From assembly GCA_010094045.1 (NCBI GenBank), contig ML986607.1:349146-413145 (forward strand): a stretch of DNA of 64,000 bases. The letters are read 5' to 3'. A program made the translations under genes and the position numbers. Numbering within the stretch: position 1 is the stretch's first letter; each line of letters begins with the position of its first letter. This DNA is from Lojkania enalia. Lineage: Eukaryota > Ascomycota > Dothideomycetes > Pleosporales. The notes under the pieces were generated by a model, which searched no databases, was not told where the DNA came from, and saw nothing but the letters and a program-made list of their open reading frames with translations. Below, piece by piece: positions 11,230-21,125 of this stretch.

Positions 11230-11512
11230 AGCCTCGTTCGCTGATCTACGCAATCAAAATGAAGGTATTACAGTAACTAGTAAATAAGTTTGTAGCGAAT
11301 TTGTTGCGAGTAAACTAATGTGTAAACAGATGGAATTTTCATGATAGATGTTAACAAGATAGAGAGGTGATCAAGCTGAGTGGGAAAAAGCAATTCGACG
11401 CCACCCGAGCTACAGAAGTCAAATGATCAATTTTCTAGGCTGACTCTCAGCCTGGTCGGCTTAAACCACACCGTCCATCCTACAACAAATACATCACATT
11501 CGTATTCAAATC
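11230..11512. promoter_or_regulatory. Shared divergent promoter of the CHAT gene and the 274-residue gene
   Basis: Only 283 bp separate the two divergent start codons, so both genes probably share control elements. The right half has a pyrimidine-rich stretch with CACACC and CATCC shortly before the ATG at 11,513. The left half may include an unresolved 5' exon of the CHAT gene ending near 11,246. No TATA box or known factor site is convincing. Confidence 0.5.
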
Positions 11513-12337
11513 ATGGATTTCTCATTAGAACTACGGCCCTCAAGCGGCGAGCTCAGACCACAGCATAACGAGCCAGGTCAGTTATCGACTCGAGACAATG
11601 CCGTAGAATACGACCCCGACGAGTACACTCTCGTCAACATCCGCATCGACAGCGTGCAGTATGGCGCTTTCGATGGCCAGCCATCAGCTCTCATTCTCAT
11701 GCGATTCATTTTCAAATTCCGTCCTGGTTCTCGACGAATCAGAAACTTCCACGTGAACATTGAGTTTCGCAAGCCGAATGCTACCACTGCATCTCACCCC
11801 AAGGTCCTACGACTTGCGCCAGAGGAACGACGAGGTAAAATATTTTCTGAGGAGAGGGCGAGCACAGTGAGAGCAGGTGCAGAACTCCCGCTCAGTCCCG
11901 GAGGAGGGAAGTTGATGGTAGATGATGAGGTTGCGCGCAAAATCAATAGGGAATACGAATTAAAACTAAGCGGATGGAAGAAGAGCTCTGATACTGCGAC
12001 AGATAACGTGCTTGTATGGGATTGTACCGAGGCGAAGAGAGCCGCGAAGGGAGTCGTGCCTAATTATCGCGCAGCTGCCATAATCCAATACGACTCGAAG
12101 GAACCGTTTACTGCCACATTTGAAGTCGACGCTGAGCGGGGAATCTTCCAATTCGATAAATCTGTGTTTGAATATTTGAATGTATTTGCGAAGAAGGACT
12201 TGGATGATCCCGTCATATTCAATCCAGAGAAGCCGATGGGCTACCAAATCCCAAATGTGGGAGATTTCAATGATCTGAAGCTGGATGACCTTATATCGTT
12301 GGAGGCTATCCAGACATTGCCAGAAGGATATTCTTAG
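11513..12337 (+). CDS. Conserved-looking fungal protein of unknown function, 274 aa
   Basis: This is a single-exon gene whose product I do not recognise. It begins MDFSLELRPSSGELRP. It has no signal peptide or membrane span, and alternating hydrophobic/polar segments suggest a beta-rich soluble protein (for example YTLVNIRIDSVQYGAF, ALILMRFIFKFRPG, ATFEVDAERGIFQF). A central basic, charged region (EERRGKIFSEERAS, about residues 104-117) is followed by a Gly/Pro/Ser turn and then KLSGWKKSS and VLVWDCTEAKRAAKGVVPNYRAAAIIQY. The acidic C-terminus (DFNDLKLDDLISLE) resembles a flexible tail. Codon use looks normal and there is no RIP skew. Its head-to-head position with a CHAT protease makes a functional link possible (substrate, partner or effector), but nothing in the sequence proves it. 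Confidence 0.75.
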   Translation: MDFSLELRPSSGELRPQHNEPGQLSTRDNAVEYDPDEYTLVNIRIDSVQYGAFDGQPSALILMRFIFKFRPGSRRIRNFHVNIEFRKPNATTASHPKVLRLAPEERRGKIFSEERASTVRAGAELPLSPGGGKLMVDDEVARKINREYELKLSGWKKSSDTATDNVLVWDCTEAKRAAKGVVPNYRAAAIIQYDSKEPFTATFEVDAERGIFQFDKSVFEYLNVFAKKDLDDPVIFNPEKPMGYQIPNVGDFNDLKLDDLISLEAIQTLPEGYS

Positions 12338-12419
12338 GCACGAAATTCCTAAGTCTTAAAAATATTATTTTCACTACCTATAGGAGATATAAAAAAAGTA
12401 TACCAATGAAAAGTTTAGT

Positions 12420-12447
12420 CACGTGCGATAGTAATCATGGTCACGTG
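12420..12447. promoter_or_regulatory. Two CACGTG palindromes 22 bp apart
   Basis: Two E-box type CACGTG hexamers occur at 12,420-12,425 and 12,442-12,447, both in the context TCACGTG. CACGTG is the core site of fungal bHLH factors of the Cbf1 type. They lie about 80-110 bp after the stop codon of the 274-residue gene and far from any start codon, so a role is uncertain. Confidence 0.3.
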
Positions 12448-12478
12448 TTCATGCTCTGTCTCCCACTAACTAGGTGCA

Positions 12479-12505
12479 CGGAAATTTCTGTATACGAAAT
12501 TTCCG
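12479..12505. repeat. Perfect 10-bp inverted repeat, 7-bp spacer
   Basis: The arm CGGAAATTTC (12,479-12,488) and its exact reverse complement GAAATTTCCG (12,496-12,505) are separated by TGTATAC. CGG...CCG ends at fixed spacing are the form bound by fungal Zn2Cys6 dimers; a cruciform or the footprint of an excised element are alternatives. Confidence 0.5.
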
Positions 12506-14022
12506 ACCCTCTTCCTGTATAATTAATACAGTAGTCCCATCTTTGAGGTCCCCCTAAATGGCCTGGATTGATTGCTACTACCCATCTCACAATTACATAC
12601 ACTCAAATCATGTCTATTGAGGATATCTACGCCGAGCTAGACTAAGAGTATCACATCTCTCCATCTCGCTCTAACCTACAACACATCACAAATTACACCT
12701 ATCCGGGAGCTAAAGTAATCTCGCGAATACTGGCTGTTCCTAGAGTGGTATACACCCTTCACGCGCGCTACTCCTAGTCCCTCATTAGGAACGTCCTATG
12801 GCTGATTTCTGAAATTTTATTCCTGTCGTAACAATGTTAAAGCTATTCCCATACGGTTGCCGCTTAACAGTTAACTTCCGAGACCTCTCCTCAATTCTAG
12901 TCGCTACTAAATAACTAGCGTGTCGTAGTAGTTGACTCAGGTCCAGTTCTATATAGTACTATCAGCTATAGCACTATTGGGGAATGATGAGGACTTTGTT
13001 CATGCATCATTCAATTCATAATCAACGGCGTTGGCGACAGTTCTATTAGACATATCGACTATACGTTTGGTTTCCCCACTACTTCTTCCTTGGTCAGGGT
13101 CTCGAGCATCCGCTAGCTACGCGTTGAAACCGGACACTTGCCGATCCTGTCATTTGATTCGCTTGATTCAATTGGCAACAACCACCCACTCACTGGCGAA
13201 CTGTGTGTTTAACTATCCAATTGGCCACTCTTTCTAGTACAACCAATCATCGAATAGCCAATAGCATATTTCCGATTGTAATCGACTAGCCAGACAAAGT
13301 ACTTTTTCAAGTGTAAGTCACTAATCCACTGAACGATAGCGGATGTATCCCCGCATCGCACATCCCCCGCTGCTAATACCTCAAGGCCGTTAGCGCACAT
13401 CATACGCGGGCTGTGGGGAACTTTGTTCGGCTAGCGCTTCCGCATCATAGCTCTAGTGACCATTCAACGGACATGCACGAGCCTGTGTCTGGCTAGCTGA
13501 TGAAAATAACTTCCGACTCTTGTTGATAAGCTCCTTAGATCAGCAACGTTTTAGACGCCGTTGGAGGAATCGGCAGAATTGTTAGATATTTATGGATCTG
13601 GCGAGTGGTTTGAAGATGGTTGCTGCATAATGTTGGACACTGAATACCATTCGGGCGCGCGAGAGGGAAGGATTTACTTGTGGAGCTAGCTAGATACCAT
13701 CGCTGCAAGAGTCGTGGGGCGTGGATATGGATAGCAGTCCGAAGAGCGCCTGTATATGTATATTAGAAAGGTAACCATCGAGACACAAACGATATGCAAT
13801 CACGCTAGTAGCGGCGCCAACAACCATGGTACAGGCCTGAATTTTTTGGTATTTACATAGACGGCTTGGGGCCATATGCCCACAACCACAGCACGAGATG
13901 AGTGTGCCAGGTTAGTATGCATGTCCGCCCTAATGCTGTCCTCTTCGCCAAATTCCCCATCCCACACATGCATATTTGAAAAGGTAATTTTACAAATGAT
14001 GAAACAAGCCCGCGACTCCGCC

Positions 14023-15375
14023 TTATCTAATAAATCCTTTAGGCCCGGCCCACGCGCCCTTAACCATGTACTTGTTATAGACCCACGGGAAAAAGTCCTT
14101 CTTCAGGTAGAAGAACGCCCGGCGAGGCTTCGCCTGGTCAATGCCGAACATCTGGCCAAACGTCTCCTTGGGCACGCCGCCGTACTTAAACTCGGCGAGC
14201 AGCACCTTGTTCTCGCCCGTCGTGAGAGGGCACGATGTGTAGCCGTCGTAGTGGGGCTCCGCGTGTTTGCTCTCCATGCACCGCACTAAGTTGTTGACCA
14301 CGACAGGCACCTGTGCCGTGATGGCAGCAGCCGTCTTGGATGTTGCGAGGTTGGCGGTGTCGCCGCAAGACCAGATGTTTTCGTACTTTTTGTGGCGGAG
14401 GGTGGCTTGGTCGACGTCAACATAGCCAGTCTGGTCCGCTAGTGGGCTATTCTTGATGAAGGCGTGAGGCCCCATCTTCGGCACCGCGTGCAAAACGTCG
14501 AATTTCCTCGTGACTTTTTCGCCGTCGGGGCGAGCGAATGTTGCGGTGTTGCCGTCGATGGAGACGAGATCGTGCTGGAAGAGCCCTTCAATTCCCCGCT
14601 CTCTCCGCAGCTCATCGAGCTTTACGCTGTACTTGGGCACGCCGAACATGGTGGGGAGACCGGTAGCGAAGGCGATGTGGATGGGTGAATTGGAGGGGTT
14701 GCTGCCATCGTACAAGCCTGCTCGCTTCCACATGTCCCATGCAAGCCACATGACTTTCTGGGGCGCGCCGGCACATTTGACAATTCCGACAGGTTGCGTG
14801 AAGATAGCATTGCCTTTCTTGAGTTTTGAAAAGCTGTTGAAGGCCTTGTCGCAAGTGTCGTAGCTATAGATGGAAGAGACCGGGGCGCTGGAGTCGGCCA
14901 GAGCCTCGGGCAGGCCTTTAATGCTGGCAAAGTCAACGTTGAAGCCAGGCGCGACAACAAGTTGTTCGTAGCTGAGGGTGCTGCCGTTGTCCAATGTGAC
15001 GAAGTTTTCCTGCGGGGAAAAGGTCGTCACTTTCTGGTTGTAGAATTTGAGCTTGGGATCAATCAGGCCTGCGAGCGGTTGTCTCAGGTCCTCCTTCTTT
15101 TTAAGACCACCACCGACCAGCGTCCACCCAGGCTGGTAGTGATGCCACTCGGCGGGGTCAACAACGGCAATATCCTCCTTGGCAAACTTGCCAGTTCGCA
15201 GAAGCTGATGGCTAACGGACAGGCCAGCTGAGCCGCCACCAACGACGACAACCTTGTGGTTCCGCGCAGCAGAGGCCACGGGAGCAGCTGTCGCCAGATT
15301 CCGGGCCGTGGGCGCAGTGCGCGCGGCAGTGCACACTGTCTGCGCTATTCGGCACGCAGCGCGATTGCTGAGCAT
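14023..15375 (-). CDS. Sulfide:quinone oxidoreductase, mitochondrial
   Basis: This is a flavoprotein of the inner mitochondrial membrane that oxidises H2S, passes electrons to ubiquinone and makes persulfide; it is the homologue of yeast HMT2 and human SQOR. It is a single exon of 450 residues, normal for the family. Residues 1-38 form an Arg/Ala-rich presequence. The FAD-binding strand VVVVGGGSAGL is at 42-52. The two redox cysteines are at 201 (GIVKCAGAPQK) and 382 (GYTSCPLTTG). The second FAD motif is IWSCGDTAN (334-342), followed by the KTAAAITAQ helix. The C-terminal FFPWVYNKYMVKG is the membrane-contacting segment seen in this family. The start is the only ATG giving a targeting peptide. 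It is divergent from the persulfide dioxygenase gene that uses its product, implying co-regulation from the 625-bp gap. Confidence 0.96.
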   Translation of the reverse strand: MLSNRAACRIAQTVCTAARTAPTARNLATAAPVASAARNHKVVVVGGGSAGLSVSHQLLRTGKFAKEDIAVVDPAEWHHYQPGWTLVGGGLKKKEDLRQPLAGLIDPKLKFYNQKVTTFSPQENFVTLDNGSTLSYEQLVVAPGFNVDFASIKGLPEALADSSAPVSSIYSYDTCDKAFNSFSKLKKGNAIFTQPVGIVKCAGAPQKVMWLAWDMWKRAGLYDGSNPSNSPIHIAFATGLPTMFGVPKYSVKLDELRRERGIEGLFQHDLVSIDGNTATFARPDGEKVTRKFDVLHAVPKMGPHAFIKNSPLADQTGYVDVDQATLRHKKYENIWSCGDTANLATSKTAAAITAQVPVVVNNLVRCMESKHAEPHYDGYTSCPLTTGENKVLLAEFKYGGVPKETFGQMFGIDQAKPRRAFFYLKKDFFPWVYNKYMVKGAWAGPKGFIR

Positions 15376-16000
15376 GGTCGCGTGTGAAGACTACACTAGA
15401 AGCAATTGTTGCAAAAAGGGAAACCTGGAAGAGAAGAGAAGAAAAGAATGGATGAGAGGAGGCTTCGCAATGCGTTCTTCGCCGGCAATGGGCGAAAGCA
15501 CCTATGGTCGAGCTGTGTTCTGGTGGACTGTCGACGGCTCTGCGCTGAGGTTGAGCGCGCGACGCCTGGGTTTTAGACGTGTCGTCTGTGGCGCCACCGC
15601 CAAGAGACCTTTTTATCTGCACGAACTGGCCCGATCTCTCATTAACGGTAACCCTGCAAGCAATGGTCAGTAATCGTCGAGCTCGCCGACGTAGTCTACA
15701 GGTCGCCAAGCGCTCACGTCGGCGGTGGGCTGACCGTCCTCTATAGCTCGTCGGCAAGCCGTCTCATTGGCCCCTGCAGGGCTCGCACCCCTGTCCGTGG
15801 TCGCCGAACTTCTCAGCGTCTCGGGGGTGCACGGGTCGCATTGACGTATTTCTTCACAACGGCCTTGAGCATTCGTATATTTATCGCGAATCGAGGGAGG
15901 ACTGCAGTTGCGCCGGACAGCTTACTTGGACATCTTTCTCTTCCATAGCTTGTCCCCTTGGGCCCTTGATTGTTCGCGGATCATCAAGCTCCAATCGGCA
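15376..16000. promoter_or_regulatory. Shared divergent promoter, sulfide-oxidation gene pair
   Basis: The 625 bp between the two divergent ATGs should hold the promoters and 5' leaders of both sulfide genes. It contains short frames on both strands that only shadow the genes. A reading frame in phase with the dioxygenase extends left to 15,908 without an ATG, so it is probably leader. I cannot pick out a specific sulfur-regulator site. Confidence 0.5.
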
Positions 16001-17252
16001 ATGACGACCGTTCGGCTCCCTCTGAATACGGCCTTGCAGACGACTGCAGCGCGGCTCTTGACCCCAGCGCCGGCCCGAACTTGCGCCGGCCGAATTGCAG
16101 GGTCGACTTCCGTTGGCCCCCGTGCATATAGCCAAAGCTGCACTCCTCGCCAGCATGCCAGACAGGCGGCTCTTCGTGAGCCATTTTTGTCTCCAAAGCC
16201 CGTAGTCCCTGGACGGAGGAACAAATCTCCATTCTGTGTCCTTTCTCCCAGAACTCCGTGGAGCGGAAAACAAGGTCGAGCTCTATACAGCACCCAACCT
16301 GCCGTCTCCCAGGAACCCACGATTCACAGCCTGTTTGAGACAAAGACGGGAACATGGCAATATGTGGTGGTTGATCCATCCACTTTGAATAGCGTCATCA
16401 TCGACCCGGTCCTAGACTATGATCCATCCACTCGGACCATTACCACCCAGTCTGCCGATGCTTTGCTTTCTGTGGTCAAGGAAAATGGTTATAAAGTCCA
16501 GTGGATCCTTGAAACGCATGCTCATGCCGATCATCTAACTGCAGCGTACTACCTCCAGAAACAGCTTGCTGAGCAGCAAGGTTACCGGCCACCTATCGGT
16601 ATCGGGAAGCGCATAACGCAGGTGCAAAAGCTATTCGGTGGGCGATATGGTATTCCAGCAAAGGAGTACGAGGGCAACCCCGATAAGCTCTTCGACGATG
16701 ATGAAGTGTTTGAGATTGGGGACATGAAAGCGACAGCCATCCATCTTCCTGGCCACACCCCTGATCATCTAGGCTACAAGATTGGAGGTAAGATTTACAC
16801 ATCGCACATGGCATTGACCCACATCCGCTAACATTATTCTAGACAATGTATTCTGCGGTGATTCCATCTTCCACGTAGACATCGGCACTGCCCGCTGCGA
16901 TTTCCCCGGCGGCAGCGTAAACAACCTCTGGAAATCCGCGCGCAAACTTCTCGCGATGCCCGATCACGTCAAGATCTGGACAGGTCACGACTACCCTCCC
17001 GATAGCCGCGGCAAGCCCGTCGCCTACATGACCGTCAAAGAACACAAGGAGCAGAACAAGCACCTCAAGGATGGCGTCACCGAAGAGGAATTCGTCGCCT
17101 TACGCAAGGAACGAGACGCCATGCTAGGCGAGCCCAGACTCCTACATCAATCGCTACAGATCAACATCCGCGGTGGTCACCTTCCAGAGCCCACGGAAGT
17201 GGGGCACCGATTGCTACATCTCCCACTTAAGGTCCAAGGCGTGAAGTTATAG
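16001..17252 (+). CDS. Persulfide dioxygenase (ETHE1-type sulfur dioxygenase), mitochondrial
   Basis: This is a non-haem iron dioxygenase with a metallo-beta-lactamase fold that oxidises glutathione persulfide to sulfite in the mitochondrial matrix, directly after sulfide:quinone oxidoreductase. Exons 16,001-16,787 and 16,843-17,252 join across a 55-bp intron (GTAAGA donor, CTAAC branch, TAG acceptor) to give 398 residues. The hallmark ETHAHADH is at 171-178 (H173, H175, D177, H178). The other ligands are H252 (LPGHTPDH), D269 (FCGDSIF) and H311 (WTGHDYP). Iron is expected to use two histidines and an aspartate of this set. The first 110 or so residues are Arg/Ser/Pro-rich without acidic runs, an unusually long presequence. 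The start is the first in-frame ATG. The conserved C-terminus NIRGGHLPEP is present. Intact. Confidence 0.94.
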
Positions 17253-18837
17253 TCCACTTAACGTCAACTATATCATGCACCACAAAACTATCCCGAAACT
17301 GAAATTCTCTAGGCGTTGGGTTGGATGTGTATATATATACTATGTATTACGACGCTATGCGCACGGCGATTACTTCAGTAATCGCTTGGAATTTATTTTA
17401 TTTTTTTTGGTTGCGCATCGCATTTGTACTATATCATGATTGAAAATCCGCAGTGATGAAGCAATTCCTCTATTCCTGTATCCTAATGTCAATATCTCCA
17501 CGAGCAATACTCCTCCTTGCATCTCAAGTGAACACAGCAAATGTTGTTCCTCCCCCTCTCAAAAAAATTTTTTTTTTTTGAACGTATTCAACATGCTCTA
17601 GGCCTTCCGTCGCCCCGCACAGTTCAGCACGACTCATCGGGCCGATACCATCATACATACCGTACACATATCTGCACAGTCCATACACCCTTGATAATCC
17701 TTCACAAACCGTTATGCGCATCCTTGAAGACGGCGACCCCAACTCGGCGACCCTTTTTGCGGGGTTATTCGCGTCTGAACGGTGCATCTCGCTCTGACAT
17801 CTAGATGACCCGTCGTCGGGAGGGTCCGGAGGCGAGCAGCGCTATTCTAGTTTTGGTCGGCGACCTTGGCATCGATACGAGACTTGGCGATTCTTGCAGC
17901 TAATCAGTGCGTGTTAGTTGTTGATTACAGGGTCGTACGAGCATGTAGGTGTGTTGCGAGGCATTTTTCGGTATACGGATGTGGATGTGGGTACACAAAT
18001 ATTTAATTTATATGTACCTCTCCTCGTGCTTGACGAGGTGCATATTCGTATCTGTCGGATAATGGATAGCGTCCGTACATCCGTCGCGGCGAGCGAGCAA
18101 GCGGCGCAAAGGGGGAGCAAGGGCTAGCCGGTGTGGCGTGAGCTTGATGCGGCTTGGCTTGGCTGGGTCTACACTTATGCGTAGGTAACATATGGGCGCT
18201 TGGTAAGCTTGAGGGTCTAGTTTTGCACTGACGGGCCTAGAATGGCAAGATTCCTAAGGAGGTATATGACTAGTTTCATGATCTGATTTGTGCGGGCTTA
18301 TTGCCATCGGGTTTCCTAATGGGCATTTGTGGTGCGGCCTTGAAGGCCCGGTGTAAGTTTCCTTCTTGATTAGTGAGCTGTGCGTGGTGCGGGAAGGGCT
18401 GTCCCGTTCTTGATAGACGGTTGATTGATGCTGTCTGCTCGGGCAACGGCTTTCGGCAAGTACATACAAGGTTCGGTAACAGCTCTTATGGATTGTGTGG
18501 AAGAGATGTTGATCTCTCCTGCAGTTCATACTAGATGGAATCGACGATAAAATTTGGGCGAAAATCTTGCAGAAGCGAATGCTAAGGTAGTATGCGGTAG
18601 AACAGATTTTCGGTTTCACATGTGAGATGATGTACAACGTGACGTGTTTCTAAGAACTATATCTTTTGAAATGAGAATTCGGTGCGGCTGGAATTACTCC
18701 GTATTGTCACCTGGGGGTCTCCTATATGTAGACCTCGAAACTTCTGTCTGGCGGATGTTCTCGGGGGAAACATGGATTCTGTGATGGAACAGCCTAGTTT
18801 AGATTAGAGTATTATAAGGTCCTCTAGCGCAGGTGGC
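17253..18837. other. Intergenic buffer before the RIP block; no recognised gene
   Basis: These 1.6 kb follow the dioxygenase stop. They include TA- and T-rich stretches at 17,320-17,410 suitable for 3'-end formation and an A7/T12 tract at about 17,562-17,580. A 127-codon minus-strand frame at 18,254-18,637 has low-complexity composition and no motif, so I do not call it a gene. CpA and TpG are still common here, unlike to the right. Confidence 0.5.
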
Positions 18838-19652
18838 ATTAGCGTATAAAGCTTTATATTAAGCTTTAATATTACTACCTTTAGATTATATAAGACTAAA
18901 CTAGCGCCTTAAAAGCGTACGCTAATAGTATTTTTTATAGACTACTTAGAATTTAAGTAAGTTATAGTTATAATTATATCTAGCTAATCTATCTAGTATT
19001 TTATTTAATAAATAGTCTATCTACTATATTTTATAATATAAATAGTAAGCGAGTATACTAGTATAATAGTATTATAAATATAAGATACTAAAAAATACTA
19101 CTTCTATAGCTAGGGTTCGATTTAATATTAGCTATTATAAGAGCTAACTTAGATAAAAGCTAATTATAATATTTTATAGCTTTAAGTTACGGGTTAATAA
19201 TATAAAGTTATCTAATCTAGGGTTAAAATAGCTAAATCGCACCTTATAGGGATAGTAGTAATTTATCTCTCTTTTATTAGCTATCTCTTTTCTAAGAGAA
19301 CTAAATATACGAATATTTTAACCCTACTATTCTATCTATTATTACTACGCTATAATCTATTATACTAGCCTATTATACTAATAAGAAAATAATAGATAGA
19401 TATATAATATATCTTATAAGTAAATAGCTTATATAAGTAAGTAGTCTACTCTATTATTAAAATATAATACTTAAGCTTTTAATAATAATATAATAATAAA
19501 GTAATAAGAATATAATCTAAAATAAGAATTAAATAAATTTAACTTTTTAGCTATTAAAAGAGGTTAAATAAATAGTAAAAGACGTGCTACTTTAATATTT
19601 AATATAATTTAAATAACTATATATTAATAATATATTAGAATCCGCTTATAGT
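18838..19652. other. AT-rich RIP sequence left of the family C LTR
   Basis: No reading frame is visible. The part at about 19,110-19,370 matches, in reverse complement, the part at about 44,280-44,540, with many transitions. The rest is too decayed to classify. Confidence 0.5.
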
Positions 19653-19945
19653 ATAATTATTATAGTAATACTACAACACCTCTACACCTATACTACCCTT
19701 ACTATAATACCCGAACCAGCTGCTAGTAACAGCCGCCAGCTACTAGCTAAAATATAACCAACTTGTTATAACTATAATAGAGGAAGGTTTTACTAACTCT
19801 ACTAGCTTATATAGTAGTATAGATCTAACTTCTATAAAAACCTATATAATATAAATATTTCTATTCTTTACGTAATATTTTAATATTTATATATAGTATA
19901 TAATAATAGAGTTAACTACCTAAAGTACGATTAACTAACTATATA
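19653..19945 (+). repeat. LTR-like repeat, left copy (family C)
   Basis: This roughly 290-bp sequence recurs as a diverged reverse complement at about 43,489-43,780. It precedes a plus-strand gag relic, the position expected of the 5' LTR of the family C gypsy element. The boundaries are approximate because RIP has altered the terminal TG/CA. Confidence 0.55.
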
Positions 19946-20846
19946 TAAGAATCCGTAATATTATATTATATTATCTAATATTATATATTATAGACGAGAA
20001 CGTGCTTATTAATATACTTAAAAAGATTTAAGGTAAACTAGACTTTTTATAGTAGAAGAATAAGATGCTAGTAGAGGCTTTAGTTACTTAAAAGAACTAC
20101 TATAAGTTAGACTTTAAAGTAATTTAAAGGGAATTTAGTAGCTGCTAAATAGCTATTTCTCTACTAGCTACTAGTATATTAATAGTAATAGAACTATTAC
20201 CTACCCTTAGCCTAACTTAATTTATAACTATAACTTCTAAATAAACGCTTATATTAACTTCTAATCCGTCTAAGATAATATATAATTTATATTTCTATTC
20301 TAACTACTTATCTAACTTTTTAATATTTTCTAGTAAATGCTTAAAGCTTTTATACTTTATTAGAAAGCTCTATTATAAACTAGAAAGAAATGCTAACTAA
20401 TACCCGACTAAATATATCTACCTTCTTTATATCTACTTCTACCTAAAATAAGACCTAGTAATATTAGTTAACCTATTAATAGATAAGAATATTAACTCTA
20501 TAGATAGTTTAGTTACCTTTTTAAAATCTATCTATAGTAACTAGAATAAGAAGACTATAGTATAGAGTAAGCTAGAAACTTTAAAGTAAGGCTAAAGTAG
20601 GTTTCTTACTTACTTTACTAAATTCCGACGCCTAATTATAGATATTAAACTAAATAAGACTAGATAAATTATATATCTCTAATATTCTCTTTTTAATAAA
20701 CTTTACTGTACTATAATAGATATTATAATATCTAATACTCTAAATAACTATACTAATCTAATTTCCCTATATAATACTAACCTATATTATCTACTTAGTA
20801 ACTACTATAAATAACTGGAGTATTATACTATTTACTAGAAGAATCC
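19946..20846 (+). pseudogene. Gag relic, 5' part of gypsy element family C
   Basis: The plus strand read through RIP stops gives a capsid-like Gag from about 20,030, with the retrotransposon-gag pattern near 20,500-20,700 (DSLVTFLKSIY followed by KLETLK and FLTYFTKFRRL). It is interrupted at 20,846 by the family A minus copy. The Gag frame continues in register at 41,168 once one copy of the AATCC duplication is ignored, so both parts are one element. Confidence 0.7.
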
Positions 20847-21125
20847 TATAATAGTATAGGTAAGATAATAGGTCTAAATGCGGTATAAATCTACTTAGAG
20901 GTATATAAAAGTACGTAAGGGTTTAGAGACCTAAGAATTCTATTAATACCTATAGGTCTTATATAAAAGGATATAGAAGAACTACTAAGCTACTTATAAG
21001 GGAGTATATAACTATATATAGAAGGGAAAAGAGGCGGAGTTAGGGGTAGAATAAGATAAGTAAAAAGCTTTAAGATAAAGTTATATATAAAGCTTTTCGT
21101 AGAACGATTTCTTCGCATTATTATA
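20847..21125 (-). repeat. Family A 3' LTR (minus copy)
   Basis: This 279-bp LTR is the counterpart of 40,889-41,167 and of the two plus-strand LTRs at 46,582 and 55,218. Terminal TG/CA have become TA/TA by RIP. The inner end is next to the polypurine tract. Confidence 0.9.

Larger units (their letters stand above)
12338..14022. other. Intergenic, 1.7 kb, no recognised gene
   Basis: This stretch contains a perfect inverted repeat (12,479-12,505) and two CACGTG palindromes (12,420-12,425 and 12,442-12,447). The remainder has scattered short frames without motifs. The frame at 13,209-13,403 (minus) looks protein-like over about 40 codons but has no identity I can defend. Base composition is mixed and TpG/CpA are not depleted, so this is not part of the RIP block. 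It may contain very old transposon debris. Confidence 0.45.

Noticed and set aside
11513..12337. Calling the CHAT neighbour a gasdermin
   Set aside because: Length and position next to a protease are suggestive, but I see no gasdermin motif; recorded only as a testable idea.
13209..13403. Minus-strand frame that looks protein-like
   Set aside because: No ATG context, splice structure or motif strong enough to name a gene or transposase; kept only as a remark in the intergenic entry.
14464..15231. Several plus-strand frames of 74-139 codons over the sulfide:quinone oxidoreductase gene
   Set aside because: They are antisense shadows of a GC-biased coding sequence; the minus-strand frame carries all the catalytic motifs.
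15922..16379. Minus-strand frames of about 130 codons over the persulfide dioxygenase presequence
   Set aside because: They are antisense shadows of an Arg/Ser/Pro-rich coding region without motifs of their own.
18254..18637. 127-codon minus-strand frame in the intergenic buffer
   Set aside because: Low-complexity Ser/His/Lys composition, no motif, no homologous pattern I know, and beside a repeat block; most likely a chance frame.
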